From Erodium maritimum (Eukaryota; Streptophyta; Magnoliopsida; Geraniales; Geraniaceae): a stretch of 64,000 bases of DNA. This document shows positions 10,529 to 23,603 of the stretch, piece by piece. The notes beneath the pieces were generated by a model. The model searched no databases. It was given only the letters and a program-made list of their open reading frames with translations, and was not told the DNA's origin. Within the stretch, counting starts at the first letter, position 1. Every line of letters begins with the position of its first letter. The DNA is taken from NCBI GenBank assembly GCA_963921825.1, contig OY997588.1, forward strand, positions 129,921,203 to 129,985,202. The letters are read 5' to 3'. Position numbers and translations under genes: made by a program.

Positions 10529-11570
10529 TCGAGGTTTCACACCTCGGACTGTCCGTCAATTAGGTGGGGAGAGTCGAGTCAGTAAAGTCCCGCCGTGCGT
10601 TGGGTACGTAGGTCGGGAACCGTGTGTAAACCCTTAATGCCTTGAGTTTTGTTTTGTCTGTGTGTATGTGCAGTACGGGGTTACTGGCATACTGTTTGTG
10701 TGTGCTGCGTGAAACGTTTTTAAGCTGTCGCGGGTCGACTCAGGAGCGCTCCTGTAGTCGAACGTGACGGTGCTGATGTCAAGTCGGTACAACGTAGTTC
10801 GGGGACGCCTGGACCGGGTTGTAACCACCTGATGTCAAGAATTGAGGTTTTGATGAAGTGGAGAAAACTTTAAAAGAAATTTGAGTGTCTTGATTTTGTG
10901 TGACGCCGTGAGCGTTTGTGTTTGACTTCGTTTGGCCCTGTGGGCATATTGTGATTGTTGTTGGTTGGCCCGGTGGGCGCTATTAGACTTTGGTTGGCCC
11001 GGTGGGCGGGTGTCGTCGTTGTTGTTGTTATGGGCACTTGGCCGGTTTGTGTCGCGGTTATGGGTTGTAGAGGCCGTAGGCCTGGGTACGGTTGGACTGT
11101 GTTGAGTTTTGCGCTTACCTACTAGTATACTTAAGGCTTTAATAGCGCGAGCCGTGGTGTCTTACTGTTTTGAGGACGTGTTTCCCGTGTCGAGGTTCGT
11201 CATACTCGAGGGAGTACTTGAGGTGTTGTTAACATGGACGGTGGGATGTTTGGCTTCAGCTCGGTGTTGGTGTTTTGCCCTGACTAGAGTGGTAAGTCCT
11301 TGGTGCGTTACTAGTATGCCATAACCGAGCGGGTGTCCGTGGAGGTGAGCTTAACGCTCATCCCCTTTACTACTTTTCCCGCAAGGGACGAGTAACGAAC
11401 ACTGGCTTGGTTGCGGAAAGTTATAAGTAAATGCATAAAGGACTGGATGAGGGCTTAGTGTACGTTGGGGTAGATGTAGACCGTGTGAACGTTAGTGTCT
11501 TCAAGCTTGTCGTCTTTTTTGGAGTCCGCAAACTGAACGTTTGCGTGTATCCCTGCAGAGGATACTGTTT

Positions 11571-12896
11571 ATGGCTCGCGGAAGGCGCGGACGAGCATCA
11601 GAAACACGGGGTCAAGCACCCACGCGAGGCCGGCGGGGGCGGTCAGCAGGGGCACCAGGGAGGGTGCCAGCCGTCGAGCCCGCCGACTACGCGGAGGCAC
11701 AGGGCACTCCTGTCGGAGAAGACGGGAGAAGTGATGCGGGACCATCTGCAGGTACCCCCAGTGTTCCGCCAGTCGCGGACCCTCCAGTGATGACTGCCCT
11801 AGATGAGCTTACCAGGACCGTTCAGAGTTTGGTGGCGGTCATCGCCAGCCGAGAGTCGGCTTCGCCAGCACCAGAGGCGGCCGCAGTCCCGGTGAGGGCC
11901 GCTCAGACAGAGGATCTTACCTCCCGAGCACTACTCGACTTCCTGAAGCTCGGGATACCTGTTTTTGTCGGGGAGCCAAATCCCGACCTAGCCGAGCGAT
12001 GGATAGAGCAGGTCACACGAGACCTGGACACATTGGGTGTCGAGGATGGCCGTCGGAGAGTGTCCTTCGCGGCCCATCAGCTGAGAGACAGCGCCTACCA
12101 CTGGTGGGGGCGGGTGAAGGACACAGTCGGATACGACTACAACGTATTCCAGGAGGTATTCATGACACAATACTTTCCCGAGTCGGCTCGGCTGGAGCGA
12201 CATCGGCAATTCTTAGACCTGGAGCAGGGAGAGATGACAGTGGCACAGTACGAGGCCAGGTTTACAGCCTTGGCCAGATTCGCGCCAGAGATGGTGATGA
12301 CCGAGAAGAACCGTTGCCTGCGGTTCCAGGGAGGACTGAGTCTGGGGATTCGGAACCAGGTTCTCGCCTTGAGACTGAGGAAGTACACAGATCTCGTGGA
12401 CACCGCAGCGACGGTGGAGCAGGGTATCCGGGATGCGGACAGGACCCGTGAGGTCCGACAGCAGCCGACCAGCTTTGCAGGGCCGTCCGAGTCACGAGAC
12501 CCTCGAAGACAGAGGACCACGGGATCCTTCCGACCACAGGCTCATCAGGATGAACCGAGGCAGCAAGGATCAGTGGCGTCAGTGGGGCCAGTCGCTTCGA
12601 GGAGACAGCTGGGATGCTTTAACTGCGGGCAGCCAGACCACATGCAGCGAGAGTGTCCGATGAACACGGGGCCGAGGGTCGACGAGACCAGGTGTCACCG
12701 GTGCGGCCGCGTTGGGCACACTATCGGTCAGTGCTATGAGCCGTTGGGGGCAATGACAGTGCGACAATCACAGCAGTCGCGCCCTCGTCAGAACCAACGG
12801 TCGAGGTTTTCGCAGCCGTCGACGAGCGGGCCAGCTCCGAGACAGCAGCGGAGCTATGGGTATCCAGCAGCCAGTACGCCGGATCAGAGGCAGTAG
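11571..12896 (+). CDS. gag: Gag polyprotein, copy 2 (441 aa), both zinc knuckles intact
   Basis: The protein plan is as in copy 1. This copy differs in three residues that matter for reading the array. The first knuckle is intact (CFNCGQPDHMQREC; TGC at 12624-12626), where copies 1, 3 and 4 have TAC. The core has DLEQGEMT instead of DLKQGEMT. The N-terminal part has EAQGTPV instead of EARGTPV. It is therefore the copy most likely to encode a fully RNA-binding nucleocapsid. The start is the ATG giving MARGRRGRAS. Confidence 0.92.
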   Translation: MARGRRGRASETRGQAPTRGRRGRSAGAPGRVPAVEPADYAEAQGTPVGEDGRSDAGPSAGTPSVPPVADPPVMTALDELTRTVQSLVAVIASRESASPAPEAAAVPVRAAQTEDLTSRALLDFLKLGIPVFVGEPNPDLAERWIEQVTRDLDTLGVEDGRRRVSFAAHQLRDSAYHWWGRVKDTVGYDYNVFQEVFMTQYFPESARLERHRQFLDLEQGEMTVAQYEARFTALARFAPEMVMTEKNRCLRFQGGLSLGIRNQVLALRLRKYTDLVDTAATVEQGIRDADRTREVRQQPTSFAGPSESRDPRRQRTTGSFRPQAHQDEPRQQGSVASVGPVASRRQLGCFNCGQPDHMQRECPMNTGPRVDETRCHRCGRVGHTIGQCYEPLGAMTVRQSQQSRPRQNQRSRFSQPSTSGPAPRQQRSYGYPAASTPDQRQ

Positions 12897-13033
12897 GAGT
12901 CGGGGGGAAGAGTGTACGCCGTTAACGACTCCCGGATACCAGGAACCCCTACCTACCGCGAGACCTATCAGGGTACGTGTCTTTTGTACCTTTTATGAGC
13001 GTTATTCTAAATTTCGCGGACGAAATTTCCTTT

Positions 13034-13041
13034 AAGGGGGG
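13034..13041 (+). other. Polypurine tract, unit 2
   Basis: AAGGGGGG lies five bases before the LTR3 start, as in unit 1. Confidence 0.8.
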
Positions 13042-13046
13042 TAGAT

Positions 13047-16000
13047 TGTAAAACCCGCTCCGTTTCGTTAAGGTATTAATTTGCAAACGAAAACCTTAGG
13101 GTAGGTTTTGAAACAAGTGCACAAACAAAAAAAAAAAAATGATCTGGGCAGGCCAGGCTCGGCCAGCAGGCCCTTCCCCTCACTTGGGCTTGAGCCCGTT
13201 TGCTGTCTGAGGCCCAAGAGGGCCGGCCCAAGCCGCACCCCTTATAAGCTGAAACTAGGGTTTCAGCACTTCAACCACAGCCTCCATCTTCTCTCTCTCT
13301 CTACCCGACTCCCTCTCTCTCCTCCGTTCATCTTCTTCGCCGAACCATCCCCGGCCGCCACAGTTCCGGCCGCCACCTCCCTCACCGGCACCGTCTCATC
13401 CCTTCCTCCTCCGTCCCGAACCTCCCTCACCGAGCCCGAGCTCGTTCTTCTCCGGCTCAAAACCCCGACCTGCCTCGTCACCTCCTCAGCAACGGCCGAC
13501 CACCACCCGTCCTCCTCACCTCCTCCGTCCAGCCACGACCGCGCCGCCGTCCCGACCACGCCACCGTCCCGACCACCCTCCTCCCTCACCAGATCCGTCC
13601 AACCACGCCACCGTCCCGACCACCCTCCTCCCTTACCAGATCCGTCCAACCACGCCGCCGTCAAGCCGCCGTCCCCGAGCTCCCCAACGCCGCCGGCGCT
13701 CGCCAGATCCGGCGAGTTACAGCCGGATTCGTCAGATCCGAGGAGAAGTCCTCAGCCGCGCTCCGCCGCGCCCACGACCGGAGCTACCTCGCCGTCGCCG
13801 GCCACCTCCGCCGCACCGAGCCTCTCTTCCTCTCCCTCGGTCGTCCACGCCGGTGCTGCTCCGCCACCGGAAACACCTGCAGAACCGGGAGCGTCGTGGC
13901 TCCGTCGAGACCCCACCGTGCGGTCCAGCTCCGAGACCGGGACCAGTCCCCCACGGCGGCAGTCACCGCTGCCCGTCGTTTCCTCTCCTCCACGGTGAGG
14001 TTGGTACCTGGGGTTTTTAGTCGCCGGCGACGTCTTCGCCGGCGGCCGGTTTATTTGTTTCGTACCGTTCAACTTTATTTGATTTCTGTGTATTGTCCGA
14101 GCTTCTGTAAATCCAGAAAAGGAAGAAATAAAACCAGTTTTGAATTTAAACGTTAGTTTTGTAATTCTGGATCTGGTCATTGTTTGCCTTGTTGATCTGG
14201 ACTCAAAATTTCGAGTTGTAAAAGGGAAAATGAAGTGTTTTGAAACAGTTAGGGTTTGAGATCGGTTTTGGATGGAAAATCGAACTTCTGAAGTTGAAGG
14301 GAAAGGAACCCTAAATCGAAAAATCGGTTTTGATTAGAAAGGGGATTTAAATTGGAAAGTGACCTAATTTGAAAAGAGTTTTAAAATAAAACCAGATTTG
14401 GAAATAAAAAGGGAAGTAAAATCAGCGGATTTAAAACGGATTTCGAGCAGTTGAACGAATCTGGAACTCTGGTTAAAATGGACTGCAAATTGGGTTTAAA
14501 AAGGAACAAAAGCGGACCGCTGAATCGGACCTCGGGATTCGTGCATTGGGACCGTGCCTCGCATGCACCGGTTTCGGTGCTCGGGTACTCAAACCCGATT
14601 CGCCGTGACACCGCTTTTAGCCCGCTCGAGTTTAAAGGACAATTGTCGGATCTAGACTGGTTTAATCGTAACCTTTAATTTAGCGGTGGAACCGTTATTA
14701 ATATAGGGCTTTCGTGTTCTCTTTAGCGTCCGGCTTCGATCAAAGTGAAGCCCGGAGGTGGCGAGCCAGAACGTCAGCAGCTAGGAAGCATAGCGGTTGC
14801 TCTTCAGTTGAGGTAGGGAAAAGTAGCCGGATCTCGGCCCTGATTAGGGAAAGTTAATAGTAGAATTGCATGTGACACCGGGGTGTCGTGGGTTGAGTAG
14901 AATTATTTAAATATTAGAAAAGCATGATACGGGATTGTAGCGTTCAAGAGAAAAGCATGTGACACTTAGTAGTGTCGTAGGAGCAGAGAACTTAGCGTTA
15001 GCTGTTTACTGGAGGCATGTGACCATGCCCGGAGGTTGATTGTGAAACTGTTGATATTAGGACTGTTGGAGGCTTGGGTTAAGCCGGAGGTTGATTGCTT
15101 ATTTTGGCGTCTTTGGTGGCCATGAGAGCCCGTGTTGTTAATCGTGTTTGGGTGGCCATGAGAGCCCGTACTTTATTGTTGGTGTTTTAGCTGGCTTACG
15201 AGTTAGAGTCTCGGTAAGTTGCAAGCGTGTTTTATTGTTGAGTTTGGGTGGCCGTGAGTGCCCGTGGGGTTGTTGAAACCGTGTCTTTACCTTTGGTGTT
15301 TTGGGTGGCCTTGAGAGCCCGTGTACTAAGGTTGGTGTCTTTGGCTGGCCTGACCGAGTTAGAGTCTCGGGGGGTTGCAAGCTCTCTTTAGCTGGCTTAC
15401 GAGTTAGAGTCTCGGTAAGTTGCAAGCGTGTTTTATGGTTGGTGTCTTGGGAGGCCGTGAGTGCCCGTGGGGCTGTTGAGTTCGAGTTTTACTGTTAGTG
15501 TCTTGGTGGCCATGAGTGCCTATGAGTGTTGAACCTGTGTTGTTACTGGTTGTGAACTTGCTTGTGATTGTGATTGTGTTTGTGATTGTGATTGTGTTTG
15601 TGATTGTGTTTGTGGTTACCGGAGGTTGGGGGCCCGCTTCCTGAAACGGGGGTCCACGAGCACACGCGTCCGCATGTTCAGACGGGGTAGGGGGCCCGCC
15701 CGCCAATAAAGGGGTCCTGGCCGCGCGTGTGTGGTTTGGGTTTGTGAGCATACCTTGGCTGGCTTATGGGTTAGAGTCCCAGTAAGTTGCAGCGTTTTCC
15801 GGCTGGCTTATGGGTTAGAGTCCCAGTAAGTTGCAGCGTTTTCCGGCTGGCTTAGGGGTTAGAGTCCCGGTAAGTTGCAGCATTCTTGGGTTGGCCTGGT
15901 CGGGTTAGAGTCCCGGGAGGGCGTTCTTGGCAGCTGGTTTGCGATTCTTTGTGATCTTGTTTTGGTGTGCGATCCTTTGTGATCTTGGTTGGTGTGTGAT

Positions 16001-16530
16001 CCCTTGTGATGCTGTTTGATGTTGCGTACTTTCTTTTGAGTCCTTGGAAGAGGCCGTCAATCGTTGGATCAGGTCTACTTTACGTGTCAGAGTGTTGAGT
16101 CGTTCGAGGAAGGTCATCGTGGGTGTTTGTTCAGTCAGAGTGCTTGGGTTGGGGATGATTTCCCCGGTGCTGAGTCATTGTTGGTGTTACTTGCTTTGCC
16201 TGCTAATTATGCCGTAGTCAGTCTGTTATCCGTGGTGGTGAGCGAACGCTCACCCCTAGCTGCTTTTCCTATAGGTACTGTTCGTGGGACGGACTAGGTG
16301 AGCTCTCGAAGCTTGTGGAGCTGGGAGCGGAGTCCGGGTTTTGTCTTTTGAGTCTAGTGACGGATACTGTGTACTTTGTCCACTTGTTAGGGCGTGTTTT
16401 AAACTGTATTTATTATTTTGTTGAACAAATGGTACTTTTAAAGAGTTTAATGAAAACAGGTTTTCAAGTGTTTTTATGTTTTAAAATGTTCGCGTCCCTA
16501 GTTCGGTTTTACTGAAATTGGGGCGTGACA
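13047..16530 (+). mobile_element. LTR3 of gag-only array (3484 bp)
   Basis: Complete, TGTAAAACCC to GCGTGACA, with the same internal order as LTR2. Differences from LTR2 include a longer A-run near 13127-13139, CCTCCCTTACC near 13630 and GCGCGTGTGTGG near 15722 (LTR2 and LTR5 have GCGCATGTGTGG). Confidence 0.92.
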
Positions 16531-16533
16531 GCT

Positions 16534-16545
16534 TGGTATCAGAGC
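16534..16545 (+). other. Primer binding site, unit 3
   Basis: TGGTATCAGAGC lies three bases after the LTR3 terminus. Confidence 0.9.
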
Positions 16546-17587
16546 TCGAGGTTTCACACCTCGGACTGTCCGTCAATTAGGTGGGGAGAGTCGAGTCAGT
16601 AAAGTCCCGCCGTGCGTTGGGTACGTAGGTCGGGAACCGTGTGTAAACCCTTAATGCCTTGAGTTTTGTTTTGTCTGTGTGTATGTGCAGTACGGGGTTA
16701 CTGGCATACTGTTTGTGTGTGCTGCGTGAAACGTTTTTAAGCTGTCGCGGGTCGACTCAGGAGCGCTCCTGTAGTCGAACGTGACGGTGCTGATGTCAAG
16801 TCGGTACAACGTAGTTCGGGGACGCCTGGACCGGGTTGTAACCACCTGATGTCAAGAATTGAGGTTTTGATGAAGTGGAGAAAACTTTAAAAGAAATTTG
16901 AGTGTCTTGATTTTGTGTGACGCCGTGAGCGTTTGTGTTTGACTTCGTTTGGCCCTGTGGGCATATTGTGATTGTTGTTGGTTGGCCCGGTGGGCGCTAT
17001 TAGACTTTGGTTGGCCCGGTGGGCGGGTGTCGTCGTTGTTGTTGTTATGGGCACTTGGCCGGTTTGTGTCGCGGTTATGGGTTGTAGAGGCCGTAGGCCT
17101 GGGTACGGTTGGACTGTGTTGAGTTTTGCGCTTACCTACTAGTATACTTAAGGCTTTAATAGCGCGAGTCGTGGTGTCTTACTGTTTTGAGGACGTGTTT
17201 CCCGTGTCGAGGTTCGTCATACTCGAGGGAGTACTTGAGGTGTTGTTAACATGGACGGTGGGATGTTTGGCTTCAGCTCGGTGTTGGTGTTTTGCCCTGA
17301 CTAGAGTGGTAAGTCCTTGGTGTGTTACTAGTATGCCATAACCGAGCGGGTGTCCGTGGAGGTGAGCTTAACGCTCATCCCCTTTACTACTTTTCCCGCA
17401 AGGGACGAGTAACGAACACTGGCTTGGTTGCGGAAAGTTATAAGTAAATGCATAAAGGACTGGATGAGGGCTTAGTGTACGTTGGGGTAGATGTAGACCG
17501 TGTGAACGTTAGTGTCTTCAAGCTTGTCGTCTTTTTTGGAGTCCGCAAACTGAACGTTTGCGTGTATCCCTGCAGAGGATACTGTTT

Positions 17588-18913
17588 ATGGCTCGCGGAA
17601 GGCGCGGACGAGCATCAGAAACACGGGGTCAAGCACCCACGCGAGGCCGGCGGGGGCGGTCAGCAGGGGCACCAGGGAGGGTGCCAGCCGTCGAGCCCGC
17701 CGACTACGCGGAGGCACGGGGCACTCCTGTCGGAGAAGACGGGAGAAGTGATGCGGGACCATCTGCAGGTACCCCCAGTGTTCCGCCAGTCGCGGACCCT
17801 CCAGTGATGACTGCCCTAGATGAGCTTACCAGGACCGTTCAGAGTTTGGTGGCGGTCATCGCCAGCCGAGAGTCGGCTTCGCCAGCACCAGAGGCGGCCG
17901 CAGTCCCGGTGAGGGCCGCTCAGACAGAGGATCTTACCTCCCGAGCACTACTCGACTTCCTGAAGCTCGGGATACCTGTTTTTGTCGGGGAGCCAAATCC
18001 CGACCTAGCCGAGCGATGGATAGAGCAGGTCACACGAGACCTGGACACATTGGGTGTCGAGGATGGCCGTCGGAGAGTGTCCTTCGCGGCCCATCAGCTG
18101 AGAGACAGCGCCTACCACTGGTGGGGGCGGGTGAAGGACACAGTCGGATACGACTACAACGTATTCCAGGAGGTATTCATGACACAATACTTTCCCGAGT
18201 CGGCTCGGCTGGAGCGACATCGGCAATTCTTAGACCTGAAGCAGGGAGAGATGACAGTGGCACAGTACGAGGCCAGGTTTACAGCCTTGGCCAGATTCGC
18301 GCCAGAGATGGTGATGACCGAGAAGAACCGTTGCCTGCGGTTCCAGGGAGGACTGAGTCTGGGGATTCGGAACCAGGTTCTCGCCTTGAGACTGAGGAAG
18401 TACACAGATCTCGTGGACACCGCAGCGACGGTGGAGCAGGGTATCCGGGATGCGGACAGGACCCGTGAGGTCCGACAGCAGCCGACCAGCTTTGCAGGGC
18501 CGTCCGAGTCACGAGACCCTCGAAGACAGAGGACCACGGGATCCTTCCGACCACAGGCTCATCAGGATGAACCGAGGCAGCAAGGATCAGTGGCGTCAGT
18601 GGGGCCAGTCGCTTCGAGGAGACAGCTGGGATGCTTTAACTACGGGCAGCCAGACCACATGCAGCGAGAGTGTCCGATGAACACGGGGCCGAGGGTCGAC
18701 GAGACCAGGTGTCACCGGTGCGGCCGCGTTGGGCACACTATCGGTCAGTGCTATGAGCCGTTGGGGGCAATGACAGTGCGACAATCACAGCAGTCGCGCC
18801 CTCGTCAGAACCAACGGTCGAGGTTTTCGCAGCCGTCGACGAGCGGGCCAGCTCCGAGACAGCAGCGGAGCTATGGGTATCCAGCAGCCAGTACGCCGGA
18901 TCAGAGGCAGTAG
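17588..18913 (+). CDS. gag: Gag polyprotein, copy 3 (441 aa), first zinc knuckle damaged
   Basis: The protein appears identical to copy 1, including Cys to Tyr in the first knuckle (CFNYGQPDH). The second knuckle (CHRCGRVGHTIGQC) and the gag core signatures are intact. The frame is open from the ATG to the TAG, and the pol remnant after the stop has RVYAVND. Confidence 0.9.
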   Translation: MARGRRGRASETRGQAPTRGRRGRSAGAPGRVPAVEPADYAEARGTPVGEDGRSDAGPSAGTPSVPPVADPPVMTALDELTRTVQSLVAVIASRESASPAPEAAAVPVRAAQTEDLTSRALLDFLKLGIPVFVGEPNPDLAERWIEQVTRDLDTLGVEDGRRRVSFAAHQLRDSAYHWWGRVKDTVGYDYNVFQEVFMTQYFPESARLERHRQFLDLKQGEMTVAQYEARFTALARFAPEMVMTEKNRCLRFQGGLSLGIRNQVLALRLRKYTDLVDTAATVEQGIRDADRTREVRQQPTSFAGPSESRDPRRQRTTGSFRPQAHQDEPRQQGSVASVGPVASRRQLGCFNYGQPDHMQRECPMNTGPRVDETRCHRCGRVGHTIGQCYEPLGAMTVRQSQQSRPRQNQRSRFSQPSTSGPAPRQQRSYGYPAASTPDQRQ

Positions 18914-19050
18914 GAGTCGGGGGGAAGAGTGTACGCCGTTAACGACTCCCGGATACCAGGAACCCCTACCTACCGCGAGACCTATCAGGGTACGTGTCTT
19001 TTGTACCTTTTATGAGCGTTATTCTAAATTTCGCGGACGAAATTTCCTTT

Positions 19051-19058
19051 AAGGGGGG
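19051..19058 (+). other. Polypurine tract, unit 3
   Basis: AAGGGGGG lies five bases before the LTR4 start. Confidence 0.8.
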
Positions 19059-19063
19059 TAGAT

Positions 19064-22000
19064 TGTAAAACCCGCTCCGTTTCGTTAAGGTATTAATTTG
19101 CAAACGAAAACCTTAGGGTAGGTTTTGAAACAAGTGCACAAACAAAAAAAAAAAATGATCTGGGCAGGCCAGGCTCGGCCAGCAGGCCCTTCCCCTCACT
19201 TGGGCTTGAGCCCGTTTGCTGTCTGAGGCCCAAGAGGGCCGGCCCAAGCCGCACCCCTTATAAGCTGAAACTAGGGTTTCAGCACTTCAACCACAGCCTC
19301 CATCTTCTCTCTCTCTCTACCCGACTCCCTCTCTCTCCTCCGTTCATCTTCTTCGCCGAACCATCCCCGGCCGCCACAGTTCCGGCCGCCACCTCCCTCA
19401 CCGGCACCGTCTCATCCCTTCCTCCTCCGTCCCGAACCTCCCTCACCGAGCCCGAGCTCGTTCTTCTCCGGCTCAAAACCCCGACCTGCCTCGTCACCTC
19501 CTCAGCAACGGCCGACCACCACCCGTCCTCCTCACCTCCTCCGTCCAGCCACGACCGCGCCGCCGTCCCGACCACGCCACCGTCCCGACCACCCTCCTCC
19601 CTCACCAGATCCGTCCAACCACGCCACCGTCCCGACCACCCTCCTCCCTCACCAGATCCGTCCAACCACGCCGCCGTCAAGCCGCCGTCCCCGAGCTCCC
19701 CAACGCCGCCGGCGCTCGCCAGATCCGGCGAGTTACAGCCGGATTCGTCAGATCCGAGGAGAAGTCCTCAGCCGCGCTCCGCCGCGCCCACGACCGGAGC
19801 TACCTCGCCGTCGCCGGCCACCTCCGCCGCACCGAGCCTCTCTTCCTCTCCCTCGGTCGTCCACGCCGGTGCTGCTCCGCCACCGGAAACACCTGCAGAA
19901 CCGGGAGCGTCGTGGCTCCGTCGAGACCCCACCGTGCGGTCCAGCTCCGAGACCGGGACCAGTCCCCCACGGCGGCAGTCACCGCTGCCCGTCGTTTCCT
20001 CTCCTCCACGGTGAGGTTGGTACCTGGGGTTTTTAGTCGCCGGCGACGTCTTCGCCGGCGGCCGGTTTATTTGTTTCGTACCGTTCAACTTTATTTGATT
20101 TCTGTGTATTGTCCGAGCTTCTGTAAATCCAGAAAAGGAAGAAATAAAACCAGTTTTGAATTTAAACGTTAGTTTTGTAATTCTGGATCTGGTCATTGTT
20201 TGCCTTGTTGATCTGGACTCAAAATTTCGAGTTGTAAAAGGGAAAATGAAGTGTTTTGAAACAGTTAGGGTTTGAGATCGGTTTTGGATGGAAAATCGAA
20301 CTTCTGAAGTTGAAGGGAAAGGAACCCTAAATCGAAAAATCGGTTTTGATTAGAAAGGGGATTTAAATTGGAAAGTGACCTAATTTGAAAAGAGTTTTAA
20401 AATAAAACCAGATTTGGAAATAAAAAGGGAAGTAAAATCAGCGGATTTAAAACGGATTTCGAGCAGTTGAACGAATCTGGAACTCTGGTTAAAATGGACT
20501 GCAAATTGGGTTTAAAAAGGAACAAAAGCGGACCGCTGAATCGGACCTCGGGATTCGTGCATTGGGACCGTGCCTCGCATGCACCGGTTTCGGTGCTCGG
20601 GTACTCAAACCCGATTCGCCGTGACACCGCTTTTAGCCCGCTCGAGTTTAAAGGACAATTGTCGGATCTAGACTGGTTTAATCGTAACCTTTAATTTAGC
20701 GGTGGAACCGTTATTAATATAGGGCTTTCGTGTTCTCTTTAGCGTCCGGCTTCGATCAAAGTGAAGCCCGGAGGTGGCGAGCCAGAACGTCAGCAGCTAG
20801 GAAGCATAGCGGTTGCTCTTCAGTTGAGGTAGGGAAAAGTAGCCGGATCTCGGCCCTGATTAGGGAAAGTTAATAGTAGAATTGCATGTGACACCGGGGT
20901 GTCGTGGGTTGAGTAGAATTATTTAAATATTAGAAAAGCATGATACGGGATTGTAGCGTTCAAGAGAAAAGCATGTGACACTTAGTAGTGTCGTAGGAGC
21001 AGAGAACTTAGCGTTAGCTGTTTACTGGAGGCATGTGACCATGCCCGGAGGTTGATTGTGAAACTGTTGATATTAGGACTGTTGGAGGCTTGGGTTAAGC
21101 CGGAGGTTGATTGCTTATTTTGGCGTCTTTGGTGGCCATGAGAGCCCGTGTTGTTAATCGTGTTTGGGTGGCCATGAGAGCCCGTACTTTATTGTTGGTG
21201 TTTTAGCTGGCTTACGAGTTAGAGTCTCGGTAAGTTGCAAGCGTGTTTTATTGTTGAGTTTGGGTGGCCGTGAGTGCCCGTGGGGTTGTTGAAACCGTGT
21301 CTTTACCTTTGGTGTTTTGGGTGGCCTTGAGAGCCCGTGTACTAAGGTTGGTGTCTTTGGCTGGCCTGACCGAGTTAGAGTCTCGGGGGGTTGCAAGCTC
21401 TCTTTAGCTGGCTTACGAGTTAGAGTCTCGGTAAGTTGCAAGCGTGTTTTATGGTTGGTGTCTTGGGAGGCCGTGAGTGCCCGTGGGGCTGTTGAGTTCG
21501 AGTTTTACTGTTAGTGTCTTGGTGGCCATGAGTGCCTATGAGTGTTGAACCTGTGTTGTTACTGGTTGTGAACTTGCTTGTGATTGTGATTGTGTTTGTG
21601 ATTGTGATTGTGTTTGTGATTGTGTTTGTGGTTACCGGAGGTTGGGGGCCCGCTTCCTGAAACGGGGGTCCACGAGCACACGCGTCCGCATGTTCAGACG
21701 GGGTAGGGGGCCCGCCCGCCAATAAAGGGGTCCTGGCCGCGCGTGTGTGGTTTGGGTTTGTGAGCATACCTTGGCTGGCTTATGGGTTAGAGTCCCAGTA
21801 AGTTGCAGCGTTTTCCGGCTGGCTTATGGGTTAGAGTCCCAGTAAGTTGCAGCGTTTTCCGGCTGGCTTAGGGGTTAGAGTCCCGGTAAGTTGCAGCATT
21901 CTTGGGTTGGCCTGGTCGGGTTAGAGTCCCGGGAGGGCGTTCTTGGCAGCTGGTTTGCGATTCTTTGTGATCTTGTTTTGGTGTGCGATCCTTTGTGATC

Positions 22001-22546
22001 TTGGTTGGTGTGTGATCCCTTGTGATGCTGTTTGATGTTGCGTACTTTCTTTTGAGTCCTTGGAAGAGGCCGTCAATCGTTGGATCAGGTCTACTTTACG
22101 TGTCAGAGTGTTGAGTCGTTCGAGGAAGGTCATCGTGGGTGTTTGTTCAGTCAGAGTGCTTGGGTTGGGGATGATTTCCCCGGTGCTGAGTCATTGTTGG
22201 TGTTACTTGCTTTGCCTGCTAATTATGCCGTAGTCAGTCTGTTATCCGTGGTGGTGAGCGAACGCTCACCCCTAGCTGCTTTTCCTATAGGTACTGTTCG
22301 TGGGACGGACTAGGTGAGCTCTCGAAGCTTGTGGAGCTGGGAGCGGAGTCCGGGTTTTGTCTTTTGAGTCTAGTGACGGATACTGTGTACTTTGTCCACT
22401 TGTTAGGGCGTGTTTTAAACTGTATTTATTATTTTGTTGAACAAATGGTACTTTTAAAGAGTTTAATGAAAACAGGTTTTCAAGTGTTTTTATGTTTTAA
22501 AATGTTCGCGTCCCTAGTTCGGTTTTACTGAAATTGGGGCGTGACA
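19064..22546 (+). mobile_element. LTR4 of gag-only array (3483 bp)
   Basis: Complete, TGTAAAACCC to GCGTGACA, nearly identical to LTR3 and LTR5. One base fewer in the A-run near 19145 shifts the spurious proline-rich frame, which argues that this frame is not under selection. Confidence 0.92.
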
Positions 22547-22549
22547 GCT

Positions 22550-22561
22550 TGGTATCAGAGC
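22550..22561 (+). other. Primer binding site, unit 4
   Basis: TGGTATCAGAGC lies three bases after the LTR4 terminus. Confidence 0.9.
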
Positions 22562-23603
22562 TCGAGGTTTCACACCTCGGACTGTCCGTCAATTAGGTGG
22601 GGAGAGTCGAGTCAGTAAAGTCCCGCCGTGCGTTGGGTACGTAGGTCGGGAACCGTGTGTAAACCCTTAATGCCTTGAGTTTTGTTTTGTCTGTGTGTAT
22701 GTGCAGTACGGGGTTACTGGCATACTGTTTGTGTGTGCTGCGTGAAACGTTTTTAAGCTGTCGCGGGTCGACTCAGGAGCGCTCCTGTAGTCGAACGTGA
22801 CGGTGCTGATGTCAAGTCGGTACAACGTAGTTCGGGGACGCCTGGACCGGGTTGTAACCACCTGATGTCAAGAATTGAGGTTTTGATGAAGTGGAGAAAA
22901 CTTTAAAAGAAATTTGAGTGTCTTGATTTTGTGTGACGCCGTGAGCGTTTGTGTTTGACTTCGTTTGGCCCTGTGGGCATATTGTGATTGTTGTTGGTTG
23001 GCCCGGTGGGCGCTATTAGACTTTGGTTGGCCCGGTGGGCGGGTGTCGTCGTTGTTGTTGTTATGGGCACTTGGCCGGTTTGTGTCGCGGTTATGGGTTG
23101 TAGAGGCCGTAGGCCTGGGTACGGTTGGACTGTGTTGAGTTTTGCGCTTACCTACTAGTATACTTAAGGCTTTAATAGCGCGAGTCGTGGTGTCTTACTG
23201 TTTTGAGGACGTGTTTCCCGTGTCGAGGTTCGTCATACTCGAGGGAGTACTTGAGGTGTTGTTAACATGGACGGTGGGATGTTTGGCTTCAGCTCGGTGT
23301 TGGTGTTTTGCCCTGACTAGAGTGGTAAGTCCTTGGTGCGTTACTAGTATGCCATAACCGAGCGGGTGTCCGTGGAGGTGAGCTTAACGCTCATCCCCTT
23401 TACTACTTTTCCCGCAAGGGACGAGTAACGAACACTGGCTTGGTTGCGGAAAGTTATAAGTAAATGCATAAAGGACTGGATGAGGGCTTAGTGTACGTTG
23501 GGGTAGATGTAGACCGTGTGAACGTTAGTGTCTTCAAGCTTGTCGTCTTTTTTGGAGTCCGCAAACTGAACGTTTGCGTGTATCCCTGCAGAGGATACTG
23601 TTT

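Larger units (their letters stand above)
10514..13046 (+). mobile_element. Gag-only internal region, unit 2
   Basis: This is 2533 bp, the same length as unit 1, with leader, gag (11571-12896), pol remnant and polypurine tract (13034-13041). It carries private differences, including the codon that keeps the first zinc knuckle intact. Confidence 0.88.
16531..19063 (+). mobile_element. Gag-only internal region, unit 3
   Basis: This is 2533 bp. It shares GAGTCGTGG in the leader (near 17167) with unit 4, where units 1 and 2 have GAGCCGTGG, and has a private TTGGTGTGTTAC near 17320. It holds gag (17588-18913) and a polypurine tract at 19051-19058. Confidence 0.88.
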